Shown piece by piece: positions 22,960 to 35,614 of a stretch of DNA of 64,000 bases. The notes beneath the pieces are model-generated. The model was not told where the DNA came from and made no database searches. It saw nothing but the letters and a program-made list of their open reading frames with translations. The position numbers and the translations under genes are program-made. Positions within the stretch are counted from its first letter, which is position 1. Each line of letters begins with the position of its first letter. Origin of the DNA: Undaria pinnatifida (Eukaryota; Sar; Phaeophyceae; Laminariales; Alariaceae); contig JABAKD010000017.1 in NCBI GenBank assembly GCA_012845835.1, positions 3,687,367-3,751,366 of the forward strand, read 5' to 3'.

Positions 22960-24380
22960 ACGCTATCACACGGCCGATGATCGATGTCGGCAACCGTAGA
23001 ACACTGTACCTGACAGGCAGGGTGGCCTTCAGCGTATATTGCCGCGGTGGGTGCTCTACGTCTAGCGATCATCGCTCTCTGCTCGATCTCCATTCGTGGT
23101 TGCGCTCTCAGAACTCTATAGCATTTCACAGGGTTTTGTTTGGAGGCATTTTAAGGCTAAAACGCCCCCGAAAACAGAAAACAAGAATCAGTAGAACGCT
23201 ACTACTGCGGGTGATACCGGCGACCGTGGGATACTGTTCCTGCCTGATGGTGTCCTACAGCATATACTGCCGGCGTGGGTGCAGCAGTTCCGTTGCTCGT
23301 CGCCCGTGGCATTCGGGCGTGTTTGTGAGCTCAGTCTTGATATATCACAGCAGCGAGGTTTAGAGGGACTTGCAGGCTAAAACAAAATGAGGAATATCTA
23401 TGATGCACGCCGTTGCTGTTGCTGTACCTCCCTGAGAGTTGTCTAATATTTTGAACGCCGCTGTGGGTGCACTTCATCGTTCTCCGCTCGCTATATGGGC
23501 CTGGGTGTGCTTCCTCTAAACGTTTGGTCTCACAGCATGTTATGGAGGCAAGATTTACGGTACTCGTTTCCAGAAGTAGAAAATATTTTATGCGCGCTAA
23601 CCAAGCGACTGAAAGACAACAATCGTACCCGCCTTTGAGAGTTATCTACAGCATATCCCTGCTGCCGTGGGTGCACTCGTTCCGTTGGTCGTAGCTCTCC
23701 GCTACCGCTACAATAATACGCGATGATGGCAACCAACCGCAACATACTATCTAGACCTCTGCCGGAGGTTTTCCTACTGCATCTACGGCCGCGGTGGGCG
23801 CAATAGTTGCGTTAGCCATTACTCCTTGGTCGATGTAGACCAAGCGCGGTGTAAGGGGGATAGCCTCATTTCCGCTACTGGTTTTGAGTCACTCGCACGA
23901 GTGACTCTCTCTCTCTTCGTCGCGGACAAAACCTTTCGGCGTTTTGTTTTTGGTGCATGCAGCGTGTGGCCTCTGCCATTCATTACCATTGCGGGTCTTT
24001 ATCTCCAAATTGAAAAACATGAAAGGTTAAGACCGGAAAAGAACAGGGGCGGGTCCCCTGTACGCATGTATGAGCGACCCAGAGCTACAGAGAGCCGAAT
24101 AAAGTCCGTCGAAAAGTGAGACCGGGCCTTGGTCTCTACGTGGTCGAGTTGCCAATTTTTGATGTCTCGAGCATTTGTTAGAGGCACCTTCATAGGCTTA
24201 ACATTGCCAAAAAAAAGGAAACATAAATCACGCTACCACGCGCGACGACGGCAACCGCAAGATAGTAGAGACCTTCTTGAGGGTGGTATGCATAAGGCGT
24301 TTGAGATGTCACGGGGTGGGTGAAGAAGTTGCGCCGGTCCGTTCTCTCGTTATTTCGATTTTCGGGGGTGCTTAGCCTAA
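22960..24380 (+). repeat. Diverged tandem and dispersed repeat with GCCGCGGTGGGTGC core
   Basis: A unit running GATGNCGGCAACCGTAGA-A-ACTGTACCTG, then CAGCATATACTGCCGCGGTG, GGTGCACTCGTTCCGTTG and a region with TTTTAGGCTAAAACG-CC recurs at about 22978, 23213, 23410, 23600, 23715 and 24236, with substantial divergence. ORFs of 75-135 codons across it are by-products. No terminal structure is resolved. Confidence 0.55.
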
Positions 24381-24542
24381 ACGTACCGCCAAACAGTACT
24401 ATGGAGATGCCAAGATTTTGGATAAAACACACGACCATGTGACATGTGCACTGACCCAGTGATCAAAGGCTAAGCTGTAGCGGGGATACCCCTGCTTTCA
24501 CTGCGCCGAGAGTTGTACGATTCTCCGGGTAGTGGCTGTCTT

Positions 24543-24815
24543 GTGCTACGTTAGAGGTGCACCACTTTTTTTTCTGAGGTGTGTTCCTCAATTTGGGAGC
24601 TTAAGAACTCTTCTCCCAAAAGCTGATCTGGAGAAAAATAAAGAGTGTTACCGAATGAAACACCCCATGCCATGGCCCCTAGTCTAGGCACACAACGAGA
24701 ATGATGCAAGAAAAAAGGCAAATTTTCCCGACGATTTTGGGTTAGTAAAGAACAACACCCGTCATTCAGGAAAAAGAAATGTCGGCGCAAGTGCTACCTC
24801 TATCGTAGCACGCGT
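24543..24815 (+). mobile_element. MITE-1 copy
   Basis: Left end GTGCTACGTTAGAGGTGCACC; right end ACCTCTATCGTAGCACGCGT. The family consensus is about 260-290 bp with a 20-bp terminal inverted repeat ACGCGTGCTACGATAGAGGT. Internal landmarks are TTTGGGAGCTTAAG, ACTGATTTGGAGAA, CATGGCCTAGGTACACAACG, CCGACGATTTTGGGTTA and CGTCATTCAGAAA. It has no coding capacity. Confidence 0.8.
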
Positions 24816-24928
24816 CGGCTCTGTACCTCTACCAATATTTCTCAAAGTCGGATTGAAGATACGCTGATAACTCAGCTTTTCTTGCGGCTCAAGAACAACT
24901 TTATGGTGGCGGTGGCGCGGGGGAGTCG

Positions 24929-25190
24929 TTCTTCTGCGGTAGCCCTCCCAACGTTTCTTTAACGGAAAATCGCCGCTCCTGAAACCAGCTCTCGGCCGTA
25001 TCTCTTGAAGAAGCGGTGCCCCTTGCCACCCGGACGTCACCGTTTGATAGCCCTCCGCAAACAACAATAAAATATTTGCAGATATTCGTTTCATCTAGCA
25101 TCCTCTTCCTCGTGTCAAGTAGCCATGAAACATGCTCGTTAATATTGAAAACCGCTGGTTTTAGGGGGGGGGTTATCTCGTAGGAATCAG
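24929..25190 (-). mobile_element. MITE-2 copy
   Basis: The second family, about 260 bp, has ends CTACGGTAGCCCCCC / TACGATAACCCCC and internal landmarks AACGAAATCGCCGG, ACCAGCTC-CGGCCGTATC, CCCCGACGTCATCGTTCGATAG and GCAGCCATGAAACATGTTCGTT. This copy reads in reverse (TGCGGTAGCCCTCCCAACG to GGTTATCTCGTAGGAATCAG). Confidence 0.7.
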
Positions 25191-25690
25191 TTGGCGTATA
25201 GTCTATCTCTCGAATCCCCCACAACCCTAAAAGCAAAGCTTAAAGACTGCAAAGAAAAAGAGTGGCCACTCGCGAAACCGAACGTGGCCCCTCGACCTAG
25301 CGTTAGCAGGTGGCCAAGACCCACCGGCCGCAAGATGAAGGCTGCGCAGCCGCAACGCATTCGCACTGACTTAGAAAAAGGTCTCTTGGCGGAGAGTGCG
25401 CGCCTCGAAACCGCAAACAAGTATTGGGTATAGGGCAGCAGGGTCATATATATGGAAGCGCGAGGGCGGGGGGTATGACGGCAATGGGGCGAGAACAGGT
25501 TGGAATTACGACATGGAGCTTGCATATGCAATCACAACGTAATCGCAGGCGCGTGTGCTACCATAGAGATGGGACGCGTGCTACGATAGAAGTACCACTT
25601 CTCCTCTGAAATTGTTTCTGAATGACGAGGTTCCTCAGGCGCATGCTACTATATATATAGCACTGTTCGGCGTTTTGGCTTTCCGAATGG

Positions 25691-25950
25691 ACGCGTGCTA
25701 CGATAGAAGTGTGTGCACCAATTATTTTTTTTCCAAGATTCCTCGATTTGGGAGCTTAAGGCCTCTCCCGAAAACTGATTTGGAGATGAATAAAACTGCT
25801 GACCGGATGAAAAAACCCATGGCGCCCTAGGTACACGACGAGAATCATGCAAAATAAATGGGGCGTATTTTCCGACGATTTTGGGTTAAGGAGCCCCGTC
25901 ATTCAGAAAACATTTCGCCAAAAAACGGTATACCTCTATCGTAGCATGCA
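25691..25950 (+). mobile_element. MITE-1 copy
   Basis: A full element from ACGCGTGCTACGATAGAAGT to ACCTCTATCGTAGCATGCA, with all internal landmarks. It abuts an inverted copy starting at about 25955. Confidence 0.8.
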
Positions 25951-25954
25951 TCAA

Positions 25955-26168
25955 ATGACGGGGAGCTCCTCAACCCAAATTCGTCGGAAATACGACATTT
26001 TTTTTTTTTTGCATGACTCTCGTTGCGTACCTAGGCCATGTGATTTTTTTCGTCCGGCAGCAGTTTTATTTTTTCCCTTCAAATCCATTTTTGGGAGAGG
26101 TCTTAAGCTCCCAAACTGAGGAGCCTCAGAAAAAAATGTGCTGTGTTGCACCGCTATCGTAGCACGCG
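25955..26168 (-). mobile_element. MITE-1 copy, inverted, one end lost
   Basis: It starts inside the element at AATGACGGGGAGCTCCT, without its terminal repeat, and ends CGCTATCGTAGCACGCGA. With the copy at 25691 it forms a large imperfect inverted repeat. Confidence 0.75.
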
Positions 26169-26383
26169 ACCTTAACACAAAATTGTCGGAAACAGGAAAT
26201 TTTGTTTGTTTTGCCTGATATTCCTCGCTGTGTACCTATCGGGCCCATAAGATTTTTCATTCGGTCTAGCTATTTCGTTCTCCTCCAAATCACTTTTTGT
26301 GGGAGAGGTATTAACCTCCCGAATTGAGGACAGCCTAAAAAAATAAGTGGGGCACACCTAGCCAGATATCTCAGCACGCGTCA
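26169..26383 (-). mobile_element. MITE-1 copy, inverted, one end lost
   Basis: It follows directly on the previous copy: TTGTCGGAAACAGG, GGGCCCATAAGATTTTTCATTC, GGGAGAGGTATTAACC, GGGGCACACCTAGCC and terminal CTCAGCACGCGTC. It is more diverged than its neighbours. Confidence 0.7.
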
Positions 26384-26549
26384 TGGCACTTTTAAAGCCA
26401 AGATATTTTCTGAATAACGGTGCTTCTTAACCCGCAGTCGCGTCCGAATTTTGTTATTTTATACAAATATTTCAACGACGCCAGCCGTGAGTTCGACGAA
26501 CTTCGGGTCAATACTCATCTTTGCAAGCTGCGTTGTTCGTTCTTGTTTG

Positions 26550-26841
26550 ACGCGTGCTACGATGGAGGTGTGCAACACCACTTTTTTTCTGAGGTTCCAG
26601 AATTTGGTGGAGCTTAAGGAACTCTCTCCAAAGACTGATTTGGAGAAAAAAATGAAACTGCTACAGTACACTGGATGAACAAAAAACATGGCCGGAGGAC
26701 ACAACGTGAATTATGCAAACGAAATGGCCTGTTATTGATTTATTTTACGACGATTTTGGGTCATGGAGCCCCGTCATTCAGAAAGAAAAAAGCCAAAAAA
26801 AAAAAGGTATACCTCGCTATCATCGTAGCATGCCTGCGTCG
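26550..26841 (+). mobile_element. MITE-1 copy
   Basis: From ACGCGTGCTACGATGGAGGT to ATCGTAGCATGCCTGCGTC. It lies beside a short reversed tail of the poly-C element (about 26459-26545: GTGAGTTCGACGAACTTCGG, CTCATCTTTGCAAGCTGCG). Confidence 0.75.
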
Positions 26842-26984
26842 TTTTGCAACATGAATAATAATTTTGCTCCTAGACTATGGGAATTTGTTTCATTTTCCTT
26901 CATTTTCTAAGCTCCTTGAGGGGGAACCTTTCATGTAGTGAAACTGGTGTACACCTCTATACCGTGCGCACGCGTCGCCAGGGA

Positions 26985-28040
26985 CACTCCGGTCGTCTGC
27001 TAGAATTGCGGGGGTGGAACGCTCCTTGCAACACCCCCCCCCCCAAAAAACAAAATGGTCGCTATCTCAGCCATAAATATCACGACGAATGCAACTCGAG
27101 AGAGTCACCGGCGAGGCGGCCTCTTCGAAAAATAAATGCAATACACGGACAGCGCCGCCTTTCGATGAACTTCCTCACCCCTGTGCGCTATGGTGAACAG
27201 AATTCTAATACCACCTCACCCGACTGCTGACTCGACGCGATTTCTATATAATAACAATATCCTCCGCCAATATTTGAATCTAGCACGGAGCAAATCCGTG
27301 GGAAAGAGCGACGCGACGGCCCCCTCAGTTCCCATGGAGGGAGGCATGGTTCTCCCTTGAGCAGTGAAACGCTCCCCTGCCACGACTTGCGACTGGCCTG
27401 TAGACTACTCTACGGGAGGGGGAGGTGCATCGAACTTTAATCAGGCTCCTCGGTTGAGACGTGTTCTAAATTTTTTGTTTGAGAAAAAAATGGTCGTCCA
27501 ATCCGACGAGCAATCTCATGGTCTAGGTATACAAAATATATGTATATATGTATATAATAATACCAAAACAGACATATGTGGGAGTATGGTAGCGCTTGTC
27601 TGTTGGGCAGCCCGGTTTACCGGGAACCCAATGGCCAAACAATGCGACGCCGTAGTAGTGAAATAACACCTCGACGACGGAGAACATGTTCGATATCGCT
27701 CCTCCAGCCTAAAACGGCGAGCAGTACGTATGCTTGACACAAGGCGCATTTACAAGCTTGTCGGCGGGTTGGGAGAGTTCTGACCTTGACGTGTATGGGT
27801 CACGACAGCGCCTCGTCGAAATTAATTCCAGAGTGGGAGGGACTAGTGCTACGAGACGGGTGCAAACGGTCCAGGGGGGTCACAGTTTCGGGCCTCTTTC
27901 TGCAATATGGCTAGGGGTCCCTCGCGCGAGTGACCCCCCCCGCGCTCCTTTGCCGTCTGAAGCTTCACCGTTCCGTTTTCGTCGTCGGCGTGAGAAACCG
28001 CCATGGAATGGTAGGCTGCGACCTGCGATAAATAAATGGC
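26985..28040. other. No gene found
   Basis: There are C runs (about 27036, 28062), a short MITE-1-like fragment near 27480-27540, and a family-4 core (CCCTCGCGCGAGTGACCCC, about 27918). The ORF at 27734-28189 is built from these repeats and is not supported as a gene. Confidence 0.4.
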
Positions 28041-28317
28041 CTAAGACTGATTCCACGATACCCCCCCCCCCCCCCGCTCCAAACCAGCGATTTTCTTTAC
28101 GAACGTTTTATGGCTGCCCGACACAAGGAATGATACAATTTGAAAAGAAGCAGATATCCATACATTTTCTTGGGTGCGCAAAGGTCTAACGTTCGATGAC
28201 GTCGGGGTGTCGAGGGACACCGTGCTTAAGGAGATACGACCGGGAGCTGGTTTTGAAACACCCCGGCCGGCGATTACGTTAAAGGAAAGTTTGGGGTGGG
28301 GCTGCTACCGTAGAATG
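28041..28317 (+). mobile_element. MITE-2 copy
   Basis: Forward copy: GACTGATTCCACGATACCCC, CCAGCGATTTTCTTTACGAACG, GTTCGATGACGTCGGGGTG, CCGGGAGCTGGTTTTGAAAC and GGGCTGCTACCGTAGAATGA. Confidence 0.75.
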
Positions 28318-28564
28318 ACACCTAACAGTCAAAGCTACGATAGATAGGGGGGGTCCCTGTATGGGCATTTCTTTGCAGTGTCCCGGAGTCACCCGCGCGA
28401 GTGAGCCCCTGCTCCTTAGCGGTCTTAGGCTTGGGGGATATTTTGAGCTGGCGACGTGAACCCGAAATGCATTAGTTAGCCACCTGCGTCAAGAATATCG
28501 TGTAAAAAAGTCGTTTCGTCCGTTAGGTACAGAGTCACTCGGGATAAAGGCTGCGATAGGGGGG

Positions 28565-28865
28565 TGTACCCCCATTTTTCACTCCCCGCGGGTCAAAGCC
28601 AAGAAAAGGTATAGTGCTAGAGGTATACCCTTTTTTTGCTTTTTTTTGTACCCTTTTTTGGCTTTCAGTGAAAATCGGGGGTACCCCCCTACCGTAGCCT
28701 TGACCTAAAGAGGTATACCATTTTTTGGCTTGTTTTGTACCCTTTTTTGGCTTTGAGTGAAAATCGGGGGTACCCCCCTACCGTAGCCTTGATTAGAGGT
28801 ATACCGTTTTTTGGCTTTGACCCGGGAGTGAAAATCGGGGGTACCCCCCTACCGTAGCCTTGATC
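28565..28865 (+). repeat. Three-copy tandem repeat derived from element ends
   Basis: A unit of about 70-100 bp (AGGTATACC-TTTTTTGGCTTTG, GTGAAAATCGGGGG, TACCCCCCTACCGTAGCCTTGA) is repeated three times, ending near 28696, 28793 and 28863. A reversed partial copy lies at 28565-28590. The GGTATACC and CTACCGTAGCCTTG pieces also mark MITE-1 and family-4 ends. Confidence 0.75.
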
Positions 28866-29613
28866 TCGGGCTCGCAGTGGCCCACACCTGATGTAGTGAT
28901 ACACATGAGGTACCCCCCCCTTCCTGCAGAGCCTTGGTCACGATAGAGAGGTCCCTGGGGCACGTTTTGATGGTGTTTGTTTCTGAATGACGAGGCTCCT
29001 TAACCTGTTTAGATGAAAGCGTGGGAAGATTTTATCCTCGTTATTTCCAAAAACATTTGATTTTTTTTGGTCCATCACCCTAGGCCATTAGGCCATGGCG
29101 TTTGTCCACCTGGTTTGCACTTTTTCGCGTACGAAAAACAAGGCAGTTTTTGGATGGCGTATTTGATAGAGTTTATCAAGCCACCAACCACCCTCAGAAG
29201 GCAAAAAAAAAGCCAGTGCGCCTCTACCGTGTACCGTGTACCGTGTGTCGTCGACGTTTTAAAGCTGGCGACAGATTGCCGCGCCTCTGGTTTTATATTT
29301 GCCGCTACAACACCCAGGGGAGCTCACCAGTGGAGGTACCTGTGGTCGGTGTTTCGGAAGGCGTGCCTAATGCATCGAGACAACGTGTCGGTCTATGGTT
29401 TCAACCTGGAGCCGTGGTCGTCGTCATTTAAGACATGATATTGAGGAGGCGCATGCCTGTACCTTGTGCCAGATCAGAGGCTGCAAAAGATGTTTCACGA
29501 AGGCAACTGAAAGATCCAGGTTGGTGCCAGCCCTGACTGGCGGCGGATGACAGACAGTGTTTCCGTTTTGACCATCAACACGGCAAAATTAGGATGCCGT
29601 ACGAGCCTTTGGT

Positions 29614-29806
29614 GATTTCATGGTTTAGTCGTGATAGTGGGGTTGAATGAGGTTCAGAGAGCCGTAATGACCGTCGCAGCTTTTTTTCTTGAAATCGCAC
29701 ACACACGCGCGTTTCATGCTTTAGTCGTGATAGTGGGGTTGAATGAGGTTCAGAGAGCCGCAATGACCGCCGTCGCAGCTTTTTTTCATGAAATCGCACA
29801 CGCGGG
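29614..29806 (+). repeat. Two-copy tandem repeat, about 100 bp
   Basis: A segment (TTTCATG-TTTAGTCGTGATA, GTGGGGTTGAATGAGGTTCA, GAGAGCCG-AATGACCG, TCGCAGCTTTTTTTC-TG, AAATCGCACAC) occurs twice, nearly identical. Confidence 0.85.
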
Positions 29807-29830
29807 TAGATCTAAAAAAATAGATCTACC
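29805..29830. other. Perfect 10-bp-stem hairpin
   Basis: GGTAGATCTA, an A6 loop, then TAGATCTACC. Role unknown. Confidence 0.7.
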
Positions 29831-32021
29831 ATCGCCGCGCGCATGAGTCACCAGCACCGAGTAAAACGTGTGTTTTGAGTCAGAGGCTTGGATTGGGTGG
29901 ATCGGGATACACAAAACTGTCTGCACATTTTTACCCGGCGGAATTACGGGCGAGTTGCTCTTAAAAGAACACGGCATGCTTCACTGATTCCGGTGTCAGC
30001 AATACGGGCAAGAGTACGGCCTGGACAGCATGTCGCGAAGAATGATGATGAGTTTGTCCCGATTTCAAATGTGGCCGTAGGGAGCGGAAACCGAGTGCAA
30101 GCGTCAGGAAGAACAGAACGTCAACCATGCCTATCGACGAAATGCCGATCGATGTTCGGGTCACGCCCAAATAACGCTAGCGGCGTCAGCGTCGGTAAAC
30201 AGCGTCAATTACAGTAGACGCGGGTCAAACTCATGGCAGCCGCGCAACCAAATACATTATCGATTTGCGCGGGCTAGATGTGTGCGGATAGCTAGGGTGC
30301 ACAGTAGGGTGCGTATGACCTAGCGAGTGAAGCTATTGGGGCAGACACGTTGCTGCGGAGGTCGTGAAGGGGGACTGGACATACGGTAAGCTTTGGGCTG
30401 TGATTCCTTTCCAGTGAATTTCATTTCTAGCCACCGACAATCTTATCCGCGAGACCTCGGGGAAGCTTCAGCGGGGTGTGAATTACCAAAGATAGAGCAC
30501 CCTTCCCGAATCGACACGGCGACCTAGTGCATGACGTGTACAATATCACATATACCTGGTATATATTTCGTGCAGGGGGAGGGCGAAACAGGCACCGACA
30601 CACACCTCGCGGCTGTCACAGCAACATATAAAGCGCGCGTTCAGGGTGCGCTAGGATCGGCACACACATTGGTTATGACTCTTAAGACACGGCAATGGTT
30701 GCGGTCGCGTTTAGCACAACAATACCAGGAGATGAGTCCTCGCGTACTCTCGTTAATGCACGTCTATTAAGCCCCCAACCGCGGAAATTTCAAGCTAATT
30801 TCCAATGTGGAGAGATCATACGAGATCGTGCGAACCACTTGATCACGATTCCGTAGACGACGACACACATTTGAATGTGCATGCCCAGCACGGTTGTTTA
30901 ACAGTGTAGTCTAAAGTGTTATAATAGGATACTAAAGTCACGGGAGGCATGATAAAGCGGGTTGAATTATTCCCTAGCATTTCAACGGACCGAAAGAGTG
31001 TTTGAGCCAGTACGAGGCTAACTTCCTTTTTTTTCAGCGAGTCAGAGGGCACGGCTCTTCAAGAAGAACGCAGTAGGAGCATAATTGTTGCGAGGATGAT
31101 TTCCGTCCGCTCCTTTTGATCAGAGAGCGAGTTTTCTTCTTTGGCAGCACGAGACGATCTGTCCATGACATGTCATCTTGCGCCGGGCGTTTTGGAACAA
31201 CACGAAAACTGCTTGGCTGCGCGCATGAAGATAGCTCAAGTGATAAGCCAAGGTACATCGGGATATTATATGGTTCCGGGAGTGATGGAGGCACAACAGC
31301 AAAGATAGCATTGAGTAACCGATGAGGGTACAAAGTCCGACAAAGGCCAAGTTCAGGAATGAAGCAATGGTGTATTAAGTTGAATGCGGAATAACAAGAA
31401 AATTCACATTATTCCCGAATGACGATGAACGCGAAAGGGGCCGGAGGAAGTATGGGAAGACAGCCGCGACCAGGACACGAATAAAACAAGAGCTAAAGTA
31501 TCATACTGAGAGAGACTGCACCGTAAGAGACGGTTGGAAGCGGCGGCCGCAGGAGGTGCTCCCACCATGATCTTATATGTCCCACGTTACCTGCAAAGAA
31601 AAACAGGTGCGAAGATACATCCATACTACTCCGGGACGGGACGAGAGACGTACTACTACCTCGTACAGCGATATTCGCCCCACCTAACTGTAGGCGCTCC
31701 TTATGGCAAGCAGACCTGCACATTTTCAGTCCCTTGAAGCATTTGCATTTCCAAGTGCAGAACGGTGAAACACGAGGGTTTTTTTTAGACTTCACCCCCC
31801 CCCCCAACCCCAAGGGCAATCCACTAAATCACTAGGTCTAGACTACATTGAAAAATTCAAGCGGCGCGAAACATGGAACGTCGCGCGCGTAAACATGTAT
31901 GTACCTATATATGCCGGTTGGATGCGATTGTTCGTTGATCGGCTGGATAGAGTAAAACGCCCTGAGTGATTTGGAGCTCGAGCGTTAAAACAGCAATACT
32001 TGGGAGATTTCGTCGACCCAG

Positions 32022-32057
32022 GGTGGAAGCACCTACCCTTTGATAGGTGCTTCCACC
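32022..32057. other. Perfect 14-bp-stem hairpin
   Basis: GGTGGAAGCACCTA, 8-nt loop, TAGGTGCTTCCACC. No flanking RNA gene signals are visible. Confidence 0.75.
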
Positions 32058-33113
32058 ATCCATATCCCGCACCCCGTCCGAAAACAAGAGCTGATCCGAA
32101 GATACATCCGTATCTCTGCACACATATTTCTGTTAACACCTACCTGACGAAGCATAACAACTTAGTCTAATACCTACGTGTAGTAGCTAATATTGTGACC
32201 ATTTGCTGTTGTTGTTGATATTCGTCCTGACAACATCCGTGGGACAAAACGAGCGGCCGGTGTATCACGCAGCTTGCAAAGATGAGAGTATCGACCCTAA
32301 AGCTACCGAACTCGCAGCTGACGTGTGTAGAAGAAGTAACAAATTAAGAAAAAGGCATGACTCGTTAGTTTTAATGGCATCTGGTTTCTCTTGCGTATCT
32401 TTTTATGCGTTTCTGGGACAGATACGGGAGGCTTCTCATGTAATAAGGAGGCCGGGAAAGTTTAGGTGTACGACTACATACATCAGTTTTGCGTCTCAAG
32501 GTTGTTTTGAACGTGCAGCGCTAGGAACTTCCTGGTCCTTTAGGGTTGTAGAGCTGCCAACGTTGGTATATGGTACTGCAGTACGGCGTGCCAGGTACGT
32601 ACAGTGAGCACCGTTTTTTTTTCCTCGCGTCCGTACGTTATTTTATTGCTGTGGGTGGATTCGCTCACTCTACTACTTACGATATCCGTCCTACTCTTTT
32701 TAATGATTTGCTTAGTCTAATCCCTCCACACAAAAATAAAAGGACCCTTCGTTCTGTGACGATGTGGACTGAGGTTGGGGGGGGCGTACTCATTCGTTGC
32801 TTGCCTTGCCCGTTTGACCATTGACCCCCCATCCGTTTCGAGACGGAGCACCGTTCCTATACTCCTAGTAACCTTTGGGCGCTCACTGCGCTTCATCCGT
32901 GTATTACTTGAAAATGTTTGCTCATCCTATCCCCTTCCTGTCTCGCCGACTGTGGCCACCTCCTATCGCTTACGATAGCGATTTTTTTCTCGCTGCTCTC
33001 GAGTCTACCAAACTCCTCTTCTATGTCCCATTCGGCTTAATAATTGCCTCCTAAATCTCCTCTTCTAACAAACCCCGTTCCTCCTTGTACATTTCACATT
33101 ATCCTACTATATA

Positions 33114-33805
33114 TGTGAAAAGGAAGCACAGGCAGATCTGTTAAAACTGCGGTAAACCACACTGCCGACCCATCGCATGCCCACCTAAGACGACCTCTAC
33201 GAAACGCAGTAGCATATGCCTAACGAATTAAAGTCACCTTCGCGTTCAATAGTGGTGACATCGCATATATATGACATCCCATACCCACCTCGCCTGCTGT
33301 ATTTGTAAGATGTATCTCAGTCTTCGAATTGGCGACCTCAGAGCCCCACATCGGCAAGGTAAAGAATCATGGGCGTGAAATCGTACATTTGAGACAATAA
33401 TAATTTTGAAAAGGAAGCACAGGCAGATATGTTTAAATTGCGGTAATTCACCTTACCAACCCATTACGTAGGGTATTTCGTACATACCGTATGCATGATC
33501 GCCTCCCAACCTATCTATGCCAAGCCAAGTATGATTAACGAGGTAACGCCATTGAGCGCGTGTACACCAAGCGTTCTTTTTAAAAAACACAGACGATTCG
33601 CATTTCTCCCTCTAGTGCTCAATGGCGGACACAGTGCATGACCACATCACCTCGCATGTTGTATTTGGCAATACGCATCTCTTTTTTATAATTAGCGATG
33701 TCAGAAAATAATGGTAACTACATGATGGCGGTGACCTCCCCTGTTGTATTTTCCAATAATACGTATATCTTTCATATAACTAGCGATGTCAGAAAATAAT
33801 GGTCA
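33114..33805 (+). repeat. Diverged direct repeats
   Basis: AAAAGGAAGCACAGGCAGAT and the following GCGGTAA--CAC segment occur at about 33118 and 33410. A second unit (TTGTATTT--CAATA, CATATAACTAGCGATGTCAG, AAAATAATGGT) occurs at about 33658 and 33742. Confidence 0.65.
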
Positions 33806-33879
33806 CTTCAAGTATTCTAGCTTTCGATCCATGTACAATACCATGGTAACAAATTATGAAGATTTAACACGTTATTTAC

Positions 33880-35515
33880 TACACCCAAACACTGGGTTGC
33901 ATACTGCATCTAACATCAAACCTTCTAGAATAGTAAACATTTCCAGGCAGATGATATAAAGGGATGTCTTCTTGCTACAATCAATCGTCAGGTTTGTGCC
34001 CTTTAAGGATTTAAAGTTTCCGCAGACGTTTTGAAGTTTCCCGCCCTTCCCCCCCCCTCCCCTCCCCCTCCCCCTATCCCTCTTGTTAAAAAAAAAAAAA
34101 CACCCCCTTCCCCCCCACGCCTCCCCCGATCCCTCCCCCCCCCTCCGCTCCCTTTTTTTTTCCGCCTAGTTTGTTCAAATGCCCCACTTACAATCGAAAT
34201 CGGCCAGAGTATTAAACACCTCTACGCAGTTGATATCACGTTATTACTTTCTGACCATCCATGACGTAGTTTTCATTCTTTCTCCCCGCCCCCCTGAACC
34301 CCCCCCCCTCCAACCCCCTCTTTTCCCACCACCCGCACGATCGCCTAGACCTAGCACCACGCGTATAACTAGCCCCTACATATCTTTCATCTCACTCCCG
34401 GAGTGTATTTGAATATTTTATGTGACCTGAACCTCCTGAAAAACCCTCCACCCCCCCCCCCCCGCGTTCTCGCTCTCCCTCGCTCAAACGCCCCACCTAA
34501 TGTCGAAATCCGCCAGATTAATAAACACTTCACGCACTACTGGATATCACCTCATTTTATCTTTCTAGAGCCATCCATGCCGCTGCTTCCCCCCCCCACC
34601 AGCCCCGCCCCCGCCCCCCGCCCCGAACGCCCTCTCCTTCCCAACACCCGCACCATCGCCTAGATCTAGCACCACACGTATAACAAACCCCTACATCTTT
34701 GCCATCTAAAGCCCTTCCCTCCCCCCCCCCCCCCCCGCCCCCCCCCCCACCACCACCACCCCGCCCCCACCCCCCACCTCCCCACCCCCCCTACCCCATC
34801 CCACCCCCACCCCATCGAACACTCCGCCCTCTACTCTCTGATTGTACGACTTACCCCAGGACATACATGATAAACTGATGCATTCTTTCCAAAACCGTCA
34901 CATATATCACCTTGAAAAATAATGTATAGTTTCCACGCACAGATTGAGCTGCCCCAACCGCCGCTCCCCGGCCCCAACCCCTCCCCCCCCCCCCCATGAT
35001 AGACTAGTGCATTTTTTATTTTTTACTCATTTATATATTTATTCATTTTTTCTTGCCCCAAACCGTCAGATTTATCCCGTTAAAGGATTTATAGCTTCCA
35101 CGCACAAATTGCCCGCCCGTCCGCCCCCCCCGCCCCCCTTCCCCCCCCCCTCCAACCCCGCCCCTTGTGATCAAAACCAGGCCGCCACGTCCTTCAAAAC
35201 CCCTCCCTTCACCGGTTATTCGACTTACATGATTGACTTGATAAACGGCTGCATTTCCTTCCACAGCTGTCAGATTTTGTCCCCCTCAGAAACGGGTTTT
35301 ATAGTTTCCGCGCACAGACTGCCTAACATCACCCTGTTGACCCTGATAGCTACACTCTGTAGTTGCAAGGGGAGTCGCCGACCTATATCTTTGAATGAGG
35401 ACACACAACTCGTAATACGCGCGATCGGAGTATCACACAAAGCTTGCAAAGATGAGTTTCGACAAAATATTCGATCTCACAGCTGGAGTGTATTTTTATT
35501 TTTTATAATATATGT
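33880..35515 (+). mobile_element. Poly-C-rich element, longest copy in the window
   Basis: About 1.6 kb with many C runs alternating with conserved islands: GAGCCATCCATGCCGCTG, CGCCTAGA-CTAGCACCAC, TTCCAAAACCGTCA, TTATTCGACTTACA, CAGAAACGGGTTTTATAG, GGAGTCGCCGACCTATATC, GCGCGATCGGAGTATCACAC, GCTTGCAAAGATGAGTTTCG and GATCTCACAGCTGGAGTGTA. The 3' islands match the insertion at 10954-12182. The start is uncertain; islands near 33.9 kb recur at about 44.05-44.19 kb. No transposase is seen. It could be a non-autonomous element or a satellite-like unit. Confidence 0.6.
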
Positions 35516-35596
35516 GAGTCCGGTTCTCTTTTTTTGTGTGACGGGCACGTGTATGCGCACACATCCACGTCCTGCTCCTCCCGACTACTGGTATAA

Positions 35597-35614
35597 TAGA
35601 CTATATATAGTCTA
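35597..35614. other. 18-bp perfect palindrome
   Basis: TAGACTATATATAGTCTA lies just downstream of the poly-C element. A similar AGTAGACTA-TG-TAGTCTACT is at about 40122. Confidence 0.6.

Larger units (their letters stand above)
28890..33879. other. No gene found; repeats and hairpins only
   Basis: It contains MITE-1 fragments near 28970-29240, a two-copy tandem repeat (29614-29806), two perfect hairpins and diverged direct repeats (33114-33805). ORFs at 29067-29438, 29888-30217 and 31034-31333 have no recognisable motifs. The 134-codon ORF at 32203 starts with a hydrophobic stretch but overlaps the poly-C element tail motif (GCTTGCAAAGATGAG through GCTGACGTG) and is not supported. Confidence 0.4.

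Noticed and set aside
32203..32607. 134-codon ORF with a hydrophobic N-terminus
   Set aside because: It runs through a poly-C-element-type tail and low-complexity sequence. There is no conserved motif and no partner exon.
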